A DNA stretch of 7,403 nt from CAZOAR01 sp964577985 (GCA_964577985.1 CAZOAR010000076.1:1-7403), one strand, 5' to 3'; shown: positions 1-7,352, counted from the first letter of the stretch. Numbers and translations: made by a program. The notes: a model not told the origin generated them from the letters alone.

Positions 1-72
1 GGCCGACCGGACTTGAACCGGCGACCTCCGGCTTGACAGGCCGGCGTTCTAACCAGACTGAACTACGACCCC
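1..72 (-). tRNA. tRNA-Asp(GUC), 3' end cut by the window edge
   Basis: On the minus strand the cloverleaf reads 5' from position 72. The acceptor strand is GGGGTCG, followed by TA, a D-arm with stem GTTC/GAAC and an anticodon stem CCGGC/GCCGG around the loop CTGTCAA. The anticodon GTC is the complement of 35-37. Then come a five-base variable loop AGGTC and a T-arm GCCGG-TTCAAGT-CCGGT. Only the first five bases (CGGCC) of the 3' acceptor strand lie in the window. The last two paired bases, the discriminator and any encoded CCA fall before position 1. The tRNA begins only 17 nt after the stop of the TPR gene, and I see no promoter of its own in that gap or in the end of the gene. It may therefore be matured from the upstream mRNA. 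Confidence 0.95.
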
Positions 73-89
73 GCCTGAATCTGCATCCT

Positions 90-1646
90 TTATCCCTCTT
101 CGAGCCTCAGCTTCTTTATTATCAACTCCGCACGCTCTATCAGATCGTCATTTCTCTGGATAGACTGCCTGGCGTATTTGCCGTACTTGGCATCATTCAC
201 GACCCGGTTATAGTTTGCCGTGGACGACTTGTAATTCTCGATGGCCTTGCCGAAGCTGGCACTTGTGTTCTCCTTCTCGAGAGCCTCTCCCATCGCCTGG
301 TACGCGTCGCCCAGAAAGACATAAATCCGGATATTCGGCTTGTAGCTGAGAGCCCTGTTACCGACCTCAATCACCTTCCTGTAATTGCCCGCCTTGAGGT
401 ATATATCGACAAGAGACAGATAAATCTCTGATCTTTCATTCTCCGGGGAGGATTCTATACCCTTAGTGAGCGCGTCTATCGCCTTGTCATACTGCTTCAG
501 CTTCCCATACCAGATCCCGAGATTCTTATAACCGTTCGGATAAGCGGGATCGACCGCAACAATTCTTTCGTACGTGCCGGCCGCCTTCTCATAATCTGAG
601 AGCTGGCTGTAGCAGGCGGAGAGGAGCTGGAGAATATCCACGTCCCCATCCTGAAGTCCTGCAACCTCCTCGAGTCGTTCGGCCGCGAGGGCGTATTCCT
701 CCCTCTGATAGTAGATCTTTCCCATGTTAGTACTGAACAGGGGTTCATCAGGATTGAGCTCGTGCCCCTTCTGATACGCTTTAAGCGCTTCGTCCAGCCG
801 CCCCGCACGGTGATAAGCAATCCCGGCATAGAGGTAGTATGCGTAGTTGTCAGGATCGACTTTCATCAGGCCCGAAAAGAGAGATATCGCTTTGTCATAC
901 TCGGAGCGGCTGAGGTAGAGCGAGCCGAGGCGGAGTATCGCCTTGTCGTATGTAGAGTCCATCTTTACCGTTTGCTCGTAGAAACCGATAGCCTTCGTCG
1001 TGTCCTGAATCTCCATGTGCGCGTTACCGAGATAGTAGTATGCTGCTACGACGCTGCTGTCGAGTTCGAGGACACGTCCGAAATTCTCGATCGCGCGCTC
1101 GAAGATACGACTCCGAAGGTAGTCCGTCCCGAAGTTCATGAATTTATCGACGTCAGCGCGCCTGTAGATAAGGTCCACGAGATTGCCCGACAGGACGGAT
1201 ATATCAGTGCCCACGCTGATACTGGTGCCTCCTATGTCCTCCTCCGCTCCGGTGTAAACATCCAGCATCATCGCGTCAGAATGAATGGTGCCCTCCTGCG
1301 TCGTTTCCAGGTGTCCCTTCAGCATTATTCTGGCACCGAGCAGTTTCGCTATCGTGACACCCATCGAATCGGGAACCGGTTTCCGGACGTTCAGTCCGAT
1401 AGACCTCAACGCATCCTTCAGCTCTTTCTCCTCCACAAGTTCATAGCGGCCCGACTCTTTAAGCGAGAGTCTGAGCGTCTCATCAAACTTCGCGACGTCT
1501 TTCCGATGGACATCGTTGACCTTGAACGGAAGGATAAAGAGCCTGAACTGGCCGGATGTCTGCGCATCAACGCTCGAATCGGGCAATAACAACGCCACCA
1601 GTGCAGCGACGAAGAAAAGTCTCAGTGTTGCTCTTGTGATATTCAT
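90..1646 (-). CDS. Secreted TPR-repeat protein with N-terminal CsgG/TolB-N-like domain
   Basis: This 518-residue protein begins with a Sec signal peptide: basic start, hydrophobic core at about residues 8-21, likely cleavage after DAQ at 29. Residues 34 to about 160 look like the alpha/beta fold shared by CsgG, LpoB, FlgO and TolB-N proteins. The pattern is FILPF, then an amphipathic helix, SGRYELVEE, then AKLLGARIMLKGHLE, then LDVYTG. From about 166 to 480 there are eight or nine 34-residue TPRs, for example residues 200-233 and 234-267; the last is interrupted by an insertion near 452-465. The C-terminus is helical and basic. It should act in the periplasm as a protein-binding scaffold; no catalytic residues are visible and its partner is unknown. 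It lies 134 nt downstream of tamB, so it may serve the same outer-membrane assembly system (inference), but a strong promoter in that gap allows separate expression. The ATG fits the signal peptide and follows a weak GGAAAG ribosome site. No frameshift is seen. The stop is TAA. Confidence 0.9.
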   Translation of the reverse strand: MNITRATLRLFFVAALVALLLPDSSVDAQTSGQFRLFILPFKVNDVHRKDVAKFDETLRLSLKESGRYELVEEKELKDALRSIGLNVRKPVPDSMGVTIAKLLGARIMLKGHLETTQEGTIHSDAMMLDVYTGAEEDIGGTSISVGTDISVLSGNLVDLIYRRADVDKFMNFGTDYLRSRIFERAIENFGRVLELDSSVVAAYYYLGNAHMEIQDTTKAIGFYEQTVKMDSTYDKAILRLGSLYLSRSEYDKAISLFSGLMKVDPDNYAYYLYAGIAYHRAGRLDEALKAYQKGHELNPDEPLFSTNMGKIYYQREEYALAAERLEEVAGLQDGDVDILQLLSACYSQLSDYEKAAGTYERIVAVDPAYPNGYKNLGIWYGKLKQYDKAIDALTKGIESSPENERSEIYLSLVDIYLKAGNYRKVIEVGNRALSYKPNIRIYVFLGDAYQAMGEALEKENTSASFGKAIENYKSSTANYNRVVNDAKYGKYARQSIQRNDDLIERAELIIKKLRLEEG

Positions 1647-1649
1647 GGT

Positions 1650-1655
1650 CTTTCC
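1650..1655 (-). promoter_or_regulatory. Probable ribosome binding site of the TPR gene
   Basis: The minus strand reads GGAAAG, then ACC, then the ATG at 1646. The GGA core lies six bases before the start codon, which is usable though not consensus. A second purine run, GAGG at 1664-1661, is 14 nt from the start, rather too far for this ATG. The site supports the ATG at 1646, which is also the start that gives a proper signal peptide. Confidence 0.5.
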
Positions 1656-1688
1656 ACTAACCTCATCCAGATTCCAGAGTAAATATGT

Positions 1689-1773
1689 TCAAGATATCCT
1701 GTTAGAACACCTTCCACCACGGTATCATCGGGTGCTTCAATATAGCGAGAGAGGCAATAGCTGTCAAGATATC
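1689..1773. repeat. 10-bp direct repeat TCAAGATATC bracketing the promoter
   Basis: The plus strand carries TCAAGATATC at 1764-1773 and again at 1689-1698, 75 bp apart. The first copy overlaps the -35 box of the TPR promoter. The second lies in the predicted untranslated leader, where the five-base arms TGTTC (1686-1690) and GAACA (1705-1709) also form a short inverted repeat around it. Two exact copies in a 134-bp gap placed this way could be an operator pair. Chance remains possible because the motif is AT-rich. Confidence 0.4.
1739..1767 (-). promoter_or_regulatory. Sigma-70-type promoter for the TPR gene
   Basis: On the minus strand a perfect -35 box TTGACA (1767-1762) is followed by exactly 17 bases and a -10 box TATATT (1744-1739) that matches five of six consensus bases. 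It starts 13 nt after the tamB stop codon and points at the TPR gene. Transcription would start near 1732 and leave an untranslated leader of about 85 nt. The hexamers and spacing are read directly from the sequence; activity, and use of this consensus by the host, are inferred. It is the best promoter I found in the window and suggests the TPR gene can be expressed apart from tamA and tamB. Confidence 0.75.
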
Positions 1774-1780
1774 TGCCGAT

Positions 1781-4700
1781 TCAATAAGTCATTCGGTAGC
1801 GCAACTCGACGCTGTACTCTCTTCCGTTCGAATCGGTCTGTCCAACCAGAGAACTTTTCTTCCCGAGATAGACTTCGACAACGATGTTGTTGATGGATGG
1901 ATCAAGGATATCCTGAGAATAACTGACAAAGAAATCCTTCATCAGGTACTCCCCGACGGTCACCTCTGCTCTCGCGGATTCGCCCTGCCCCGACAGGACA
2001 TTCGTACGCAATTCAAGGATGTCGAGGCGTGAAATCGTCTGGATGAGCGAACTGGTTTCCTGGTCCAGAATTCCCTCGATCTGCCCTATGAACTTCTGCT
2101 GGCTGGGAGTCGCCTGCTGATCAAATTCCTCGTTGGTCATGTTGGCCAGTAATAGAGTCAACGCCTTCTGCTTGTCGAGAGGCAGGAGCTCGCCCTGGTT
2201 GTCATAGACGGAGATGTCGAACTCCAGCTCCTCGAATGTGCCGTATACCCTCAGGTGAAACTCATCGCTGACCTTCACGCCGCTACCGTTCTCGACCACG
2301 TGGCCCCTTATCGTCCTTGTTGCGGTGACATCCATCTCGGGGTTGACAGGATCACGCCCGAAGAAATGAACCTCGCCGCTTTCTATCTCGAATACAGCAC
2401 CCAGGTACGTGTAGGTCCCTCTGATAACATCCAGGTCTCCGATGGATAGCAGTATGCCGTCCCTGGTAACAAGCTCGGTGTCAAGAAAGATCTCCAGATT
2501 GAGCTGGCTGTTCCTCACCCAGAGGTCATTCTCAGCGGTCACATGAACGCGCACATTGAACGGGATCTTGTCTTCCTCAGATTCCACTGTCTCTCCCGTA
2601 GGAAAATCCAGGATTCCTCTGTGGACCCTGACATCCCCCGTCAGGTCGGGATTGGAGGCTTTTCCCTCTATCCGTATATCCGAATCGATGGAGAGGCTCG
2701 AGATGTACTGGATCTGATTGATCATGTAGTCCCGGGCTTTTACGTCGAACGCCACCTGGTCGGGGTAAAAACCCTTCATGGTCACGTTCCCCGATGCCTC
2801 GACCGATCCCCCACCCATCAGCCAGGCGTTCAAAGAAGGCACACTGAACGTATCGTCGTGAAAAGAATAGCCCATCTCGAGATTCTTGAAATAGGTGTTA
2901 GAAAGGGTGAATATACCCTCTCCACCATGAAGGGCACCGCTTCCCGCCCACACGGGATCCCGGAGAGTTCCAGAAACGCTTATCTCGCCATCGAAATAGC
3001 CATCCATAAAATCCGCCGTCTCAGTCAGCAACTCCAGAAAGGCGCAGTCCACTCTCGCCAGATTTGCCGTCAGTGCGACGGGTCGCTCATAGATCCCCTC
3101 CAGCCGAAAGGGTTCCAGACTCAGCAACACCGGTATTCCACCGGAAATGTCATAATCCTGGCCTCGTCCCATGCTGGCCACCTTCTCGCACAGCAACAGA
3201 GAATCGGCGTAAGAAGCGTCTACAACCAGAGAGTCTGAGGTGACATCCCCGTAGGATGGTGACCTGATCCTCGCCTTCAGAGAAACAGCAGGGTCATCAA
3301 AGGTTTCTCCAACGACGAGTCGCATGTCGAGACTCCCATCTATCTTCTTACCGCTCGGCATCAGCTTATCAAAGGCGTTGAGACTTATAGAATCAGCGCT
3401 CAGCGCCATCTCGACGGTCTCCGGCCACAGGTAGTTCCCGCTGATCCGTGCCTTACCGTCGGCAATATCGATCAGCAGTTCATCAATGCCGACCCGGTCA
3501 TTCGTCAGGTCATAGCTGGCCATAAGTCGATCAACTGAACCTTCTACTCCCTCGTAATTCAGCCTCAGGTCATCTGATGACACCCCAACACTCTCCCCGG
3601 CGTATCGAAGATCGACATGGCCATCGATGGTCGTGCTCTCGTCGATCCGGATCTTGAGAGAGTCGAGACCAATCCCATCCCGGGTCAATGTCGCCTGAAC
3701 GTCCGCCTGCTCCGCACTCGCGAATCCCTTCCGCAGCACAAACGCTTTCATATCCATACTCCCCAGCACGGCGCCGGCCGGTTGCCTGACGTCCACCTCA
3801 CCCTCGAGACCGGCAAAGCCCCACTCCCATGCTTCCCCGTCTTTTACGACTACCCTCCCGCGTATGGAGGGGCGGGAATAGTCATCTTTCACGCTGACGG
3901 AACAGTGGAGTTTTCCATCGACAGGGTAGTCTATCTTCAGCGGCACCATCAACGATGGAATTGCTACCGATTCAGTGGTCACCTCGATATCAGGCGCGGC
4001 GAAGAGAAGGTCCCCCGTGATGGACAACGACCCGCCACCTATCTCCGCCCTGGAGGAGACTATATGAAAACCCTCCTCACTGGCCAGGACCTGCCCCTGA
4101 AACAGATCGAAAAACCCTCCTCTGAAGGTGCTCTTCTCGAGATCGAGCAGTGATGTCGAGAAGTGGTCTTCCTTCTTGAAACCCGATCCATACGAAACGA
4201 TCTGCCCGTTAAGATCCGTGACGTAGTCGTCCGGTATGTCAACCGGAAGTTCTGTGACATCTACCCCCTCCACTTCAAGATCGGCCCGGTAGGATACCGG
4301 CGACTCATGGAGGAAAAAAGAGACATCTCCCCGGATGACCCCTTCGAGGAAATCTGCGGAAAGTCCCGTTACGTTTATTACACCACCACCAATCCCGAAA
4401 TCAAATTGAGCGTCGCCGTAGCGATAATCGAAAAACTCGCCGTCGGCGCGATACACATGTCCAACGATATCTGGAGAACTCAGGGCTCCCTTCAGAGTGA
4501 GTTCCAGATCCACGTTGCCGAGAACCTTGTGTCTCAATCCATAGCGAGGCGGTACGTGATCCAGATCGAACGTGCTCCTCGATATCTGAAGGTCTACGGT
4601 GTCGTCTCCCGTGAAGTCTATCTGCCCATCCAGGCTGACATTCGTCGAATCCCTGGAGGCTCTGATGCCATCGAGTTTGAGGATCATTCCCTCGACGGTC

Positions 4701-5332
4701 AACACCCCCGAGACCGTCATATCCGTCAGCGAGAGATAGGTGGAGCTTAATTTCGTCTCCTCCAGGTTTATGATCTGCCTTTGGGAAGTGACATCGATAG
4801 AGCCTTTGTGGTCCAGGACGGTGACGATTTCTTCTCCGAGCACCCCCCTCAGCCGCGTAATACAGCCATCGAGTACTACTTCGTGGATTCTCAGCCGGAA
4901 CGGTTTCCCCTTCTTCTTATCCTCCTTCTTCCCGCCATCGTCCTTCTTCCCGAAGCTGAAGATGTTCCAGTCCGCGCCTTCCGGATCGTAGATCGACACG
5001 AGAGGCCTCTGCACATAGACACGGGACAGGTTGATCCCCTCCTTTATCAGGTTCAAGGGATCGATGGTCACCTCCACCCGGGGAGCATAGAAAAAGACCT
5101 CCTCCTTTCCAAGAGGATCGATGATCTTCAGATCCTCAACCACGATCCTTCCCGTTCGTGTGAATCCAACCTTTCGGAAGGAGGTCTGTGTCCCGAGGAG
5201 ATCGGTCAGTTTCTCGCCTCCCCATACTGCAAAACGCCGGTTCGCCCATGGGACGAAGTAAAGCGCCGAGAACCCCGCGAGGAGAAAAAGGACGACTACC
5301 AATATCAGAAGTATTGACCTGTCCTTATTCAT
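1781..5332 (-). CDS. tamB: TamB-type translocation and assembly module protein, inner-membrane anchored
   Basis: At 1183 residues this is close to E. coli TamB (about 1260). Residues 7-26 form one uncleaved membrane anchor. Residues 40-130 resemble the AsmA/TamB entry region, with the hallmark RPLVSIYDPEGADWNI near 109-124. A lysine-rich stretch follows at 129-143. A long run of repeated beta-strand units (roughly 150-950) should form the hydrophobic-lined groove. The last 230 or so residues match the TamB domain (formerly DUF490): a DVIRGTYTYLG...GEVHFFG block near 967-992, then ARAEVTVGEYLMKDFFVSYS near 1120, and a terminal barrel-like strand ending in Tyr. TamB spans the periplasm and docks its C-terminal part on the POTRA domains of TamA. 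The module aids outer-membrane protein insertion, and the AsmA-like family is also linked to phospholipid transport. It starts 16 nt after the tamA stop with only a weak GGGC-type ribosome site, so translational coupling is likely. The ATG is the start that gives the anchor. Confidence 0.93.
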   Translation of the reverse strand: MNKDRSILLILVVVLFLLAGFSALYFVPWANRRFAVWGGEKLTDLLGTQTSFRKVGFTRTGRIVVEDLKIIDPLGKEEVFFYAPRVEVTIDPLNLIKEGINLSRVYVQRPLVSIYDPEGADWNIFSFGKKDDGGKKEDKKKGKPFRLRIHEVVLDGCITRLRGVLGEEIVTVLDHKGSIDVTSQRQIINLEETKLSSTYLSLTDMTVSGVLTVEGMILKLDGIRASRDSTNVSLDGQIDFTGDDTVDLQISRSTFDLDHVPPRYGLRHKVLGNVDLELTLKGALSSPDIVGHVYRADGEFFDYRYGDAQFDFGIGGGVINVTGLSADFLEGVIRGDVSFFLHESPVSYRADLEVEGVDVTELPVDIPDDYVTDLNGQIVSYGSGFKKEDHFSTSLLDLEKSTFRGGFFDLFQGQVLASEEGFHIVSSRAEIGGGSLSITGDLLFAAPDIEVTTESVAIPSLMVPLKIDYPVDGKLHCSVSVKDDYSRPSIRGRVVVKDGEAWEWGFAGLEGEVDVRQPAGAVLGSMDMKAFVLRKGFASAEQADVQATLTRDGIGLDSLKIRIDESTTIDGHVDLRYAGESVGVSSDDLRLNYEGVEGSVDRLMASYDLTNDRVGIDELLIDIADGKARISGNYLWPETVEMALSADSISLNAFDKLMPSGKKIDGSLDMRLVVGETFDDPAVSLKARIRSPSYGDVTSDSLVVDASYADSLLLCEKVASMGRGQDYDISGGIPVLLSLEPFRLEGIYERPVALTANLARVDCAFLELLTETADFMDGYFDGEISVSGTLRDPVWAGSGALHGGEGIFTLSNTYFKNLEMGYSFHDDTFSVPSLNAWLMGGGSVEASGNVTMKGFYPDQVAFDVKARDYMINQIQYISSLSIDSDIRIEGKASNPDLTGDVRVHRGILDFPTGETVESEEDKIPFNVRVHVTAENDLWVRNSQLNLEIFLDTELVTRDGILLSIGDLDVIRGTYTYLGAVFEIESGEVHFFGRDPVNPEMDVTATRTIRGHVVENGSGVKVSDEFHLRVYGTFEELEFDISVYDNQGELLPLDKQKALTLLLANMTNEEFDQQATPSQQKFIGQIEGILDQETSSLIQTISRLDILELRTNVLSGQGESARAEVTVGEYLMKDFFVSYSQDILDPSINNIVVEVYLGKKSSLVGQTDSNGREYSVELRYRMTY

Positions 5333-5348
5333 ATGCCCGTCACACCGC

Positions 5349-7220
5349 TCAGAATGCCTGGCCCACGCTGAAATGAATCCTTCCGAGATCAGCGTTGAAG
5401 GAGAGCCCCTCTTCCATCCTGAGGGCTCCTTCGAGACGAATAGGACCTATGGGAGACCGATATCGAAAGCCTGCCCCGAAGCTCGTCAGGAGAAAGGGCG
5501 AACTCGGGTCGAAGTTATCATCGTAAACGTTTCCGCTGTCGAGGAAGACAACACCCGCAAGCTTCCGCCATACATCAAAACGGGTCTCGAGATTAAGAAT
5601 AATAACATAGTTGCCGGAATGTGTATTCGGATCGCCTTCTTCTCCCAGAGGACCGATGCCCTGCTCCTTATACCCTCTCAACGAGTTGGCTCCACCCATC
5701 GAAAACTGCTCACCAGGCAGGATCGGTCCTGATCCCCTGAAACCGAGAACCGACCCCAGCTTGATCCTCGCCGCGACCACCGGCCGGGGAAAGGCATCGT
5801 AAACCAGCCAGTAGCGCGCGTAGTCCGCCGTCAGCCGATAGAATTCCACTTCTCCTATCAACGGTCCCCCGGAGAGCGTAGTTTCAAGGGTCAGAAAATC
5901 CTTCTGTTCGGGATAGAAGATGTCCTTTCTATTATCGAGCACGAATGTCGTCGTCACGCTGTTTGCCGTCTGTCTTCCCTCGTTCTGCTTCACATCTTCG
6001 AGGGCTTCTTCAAAATCGATGTCGAACAGCCTCGTGCTGTTGAAATCCACCAGAAAACTCAGACGCTCATGAAACCCGAATGTCCTGGTGAAGAGCGCCT
6101 TGAATGAGGCGACCTCCTGGTTATATGTCAGATAGTCGCTGATAACATAGGACAGTGACCACTGCGCCCTGACGTGCGTGTTCATGAAGAAAGGCTGTGT
6201 GAAAGCAGTGGCATATGCGTTGGAGAACCTGATGCGGGAGAGCTGGAATGGTTGATACGTGACCTCGCTCTTCGTCCGTATCGCCTCCGCCTTTGAGAAT
6301 ATGTGATACTGGTTCCAGTCTATGCTCGCCTTCACCCCCTCGACCGAGCCATAGCCACCACCGATCCCGAACGTCTTGAAATCGCTCTCCCTTACAGTCA
6401 GGAGCACATCTACCGTGTCAGCCCTGTCGGTGTCCACCAGAGAGAGCGCGACATTCTTGAAAAGGCTTGTCTGGTAGATGTCCTGCCGACTCTCCTGGAG
6501 GCGACGGGGCCGAACCACATCTCCCCTCTTGAGCCTGGAGGCCTTCACAATGAGGTCCTCGTCTACGAGATCGTTTCCCTCCACATCTATGGCCCCTACA
6601 TGCACCTTTGGCCCTTCATCGAGAGTGACCAGAACGTCCACCGAGTCCTCGTGAGCCGATAGCCTGAGCTGTTTATCGATCTTCAGGTGTATCAGACCTC
6701 TCCCGGAATAGAGTTCCAGGACATCATCCAGAAAACTGTCCACCTTTCTCGCGTCATAAGGCTTGCCTCTATCAAGATGTAGTTTCTTGAGGAGGTAGGC
6801 GTCCGGATAGACACTGTTCCCCTCCAGGACGAGATCCCTGAAAATGATTCTCTCGCCCTCCTCCAGTGTGATCCTGACAGAAATGCTGCCATTGCGGACA
6901 TCAGTGTTCTTTGCGACATCCTCGATAGAAAAATCGATGAACCCGTTTCTCCTGTAGTAATCCTTAATGACGTTCAGATCTTCCTCGAGCTGCCATTGTC
7001 GGAATTCGTCCCCTTCCCGCAGCATCATCAGGTCTCTCAGTTTATCACTCGAATAGTTACTGTTCCCCTCGAAGGAGATCTTCTCCACCTTCCATTCCAG
7101 AAAAAAGTCTTTTCCGGCTTCCTGACTTGCGGATTGCGATGGAACGGCGAGCGCCAGGACCACAAATGCGATGAAGCCGGTTCCTCGGATTCTCCTCACT
7201 GTAGGGTTGGCTGTTGTCAA
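5349..7220 (-). CDS. tamA: Omp85-family outer-membrane barrel with three POTRA domains, TamA-like
   Basis: The 623-residue precursor has a signal peptide (basic RRIR, hydrophobic core about 14-26, cleavage near 30). Three POTRA domains follow at about 43-122, 125-204 and 206-279; each has an aromatic or hydrophobic first strand, a GN-type turn and a closing strand. Residues 280-623 form a barrel of the size of a 16-strand Omp85 barrel. Family motifs seen are LDNRKDIFYP (428-437), the lid-loop motif GGANSLRGY (509-517, with Arg515), FLDSGNVY (559-566), SPIGPIRLEGAL (589-600) and a terminal Phe. Three POTRAs and fewer than 650 residues match TamA rather than five-POTRA BamA, and tamB lies directly downstream. 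The role would be inserting or assembling outer-membrane proteins together with TamB. The start is TTG at 7220 with a weak AGG nine bases ahead; GTG at 7199 (residue 8) is an alternative that also gives a good signal peptide. No in-frame ATG lies nearby. A divergent BamA cannot be fully excluded. Confidence 0.92.
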   Translation of the reverse strand: MTTANPTVRRIRGTGFIAFVVLALAVPSQSASQEAGKDFFLEWKVEKISFEGNSNYSSDKLRDLMMLREGDEFRQWQLEEDLNVIKDYYRRNGFIDFSIEDVAKNTDVRNGSISVRITLEEGERIIFRDLVLEGNSVYPDAYLLKKLHLDRGKPYDARKVDSFLDDVLELYSGRGLIHLKIDKQLRLSAHEDSVDVLVTLDEGPKVHVGAIDVEGNDLVDEDLIVKASRLKRGDVVRPRRLQESRQDIYQTSLFKNVALSLVDTDRADTVDVLLTVRESDFKTFGIGGGYGSVEGVKASIDWNQYHIFSKAEAIRTKSEVTYQPFQLSRIRFSNAYATAFTQPFFMNTHVRAQWSLSYVISDYLTYNQEVASFKALFTRTFGFHERLSFLVDFNSTRLFDIDFEEALEDVKQNEGRQTANSVTTTFVLDNRKDIFYPEQKDFLTLETTLSGGPLIGEVEFYRLTADYARYWLVYDAFPRPVVAARIKLGSVLGFRGSGPILPGEQFSMGGANSLRGYKEQGIGPLGEEGDPNTHSGNYVIILNLETRFDVWRKLAGVVFLDSGNVYDDNFDPSSPFLLTSFGAGFRYRSPIGPIRLEGALRMEEGLSFNADLGRIHFSVGQAF

Positions 7221-7274
7221 TGTCGGCGACCTGACAGAGTGATTAGAAAGGTTCGATGGGACTCGGGGACAGGC

Positions 7275-7352
7275 TGGTGGGCGAAACAGGATTCGAACCT
7301 GTGACTTCCTGCGTGTAAGGCAGGCGCTCTGAACCAGCTGAGCTATTCGCCC
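7275..7352 (-). tRNA. tRNA-Val(UAC), complete, with encoded CCA
   Basis: Read on the minus strand from 7352, the arms pair fully. The acceptor stem is GGGCGAA/TTCGCCC, the D-stem GCTC/GAGC, and the anticodon stem CCTGC/GCAGG around the loop CTTACAC. The anticodon TAC is the complement of 7315-7317. A five-base variable loop AAGTC and a T-arm ACAGG-TTCGAAT-CCTGT follow. The discriminator A (7278) is followed by an encoded CCA (7277-7275), so the 3' end needs no added CCA. The body is 75 nt. The tamA start is 54 nt downstream on the same strand, and no terminator-like hairpin lies between them. Confidence 0.97.

Noticed and set aside
33..431. Plus-strand open frame running across tRNA-Asp and the end of the TPR gene
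   Set aside because: It overlaps a tRNA on the opposite strand and the coding end of the TPR gene, and shows no family resemblance.
762..1589. 275-residue plus-strand open frame
   Set aside because: It lies entirely opposite the TPR gene, has no recognisable domain or signal, and its composition (many Arg, His and Val) is typical of a frame antisense to real coding sequence.
1647..1780. Terminator for tamB in the intergenic region
   Set aside because: Only four- or five-base inverted repeats are present and none is followed by a T-run, so no intrinsic terminator can be supported.
2543..3238. 231-residue plus-strand open frame, and similar ones at 3617-4153, 4163-4750 and 4781-5317
   Set aside because: All lie antisense to tamB, which has clear full-length family features. 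Their translations show no domain, and each reads as a shadow of tamB.
7221..7256. ECF/sigma-E-like promoter (GAACC ... GTC) ahead of tamA
   Set aside because: The spacing is shorter than usual and the start would fall almost at the start codon, leaving no room for a ribosome site.
6996..7304. Plus-strand open frame running into tRNA-Val
   Set aside because: It is antisense to tamA and to part of the tRNA. The ending GWWAKQDSNL is the usual false translation of a tRNA 3' half.
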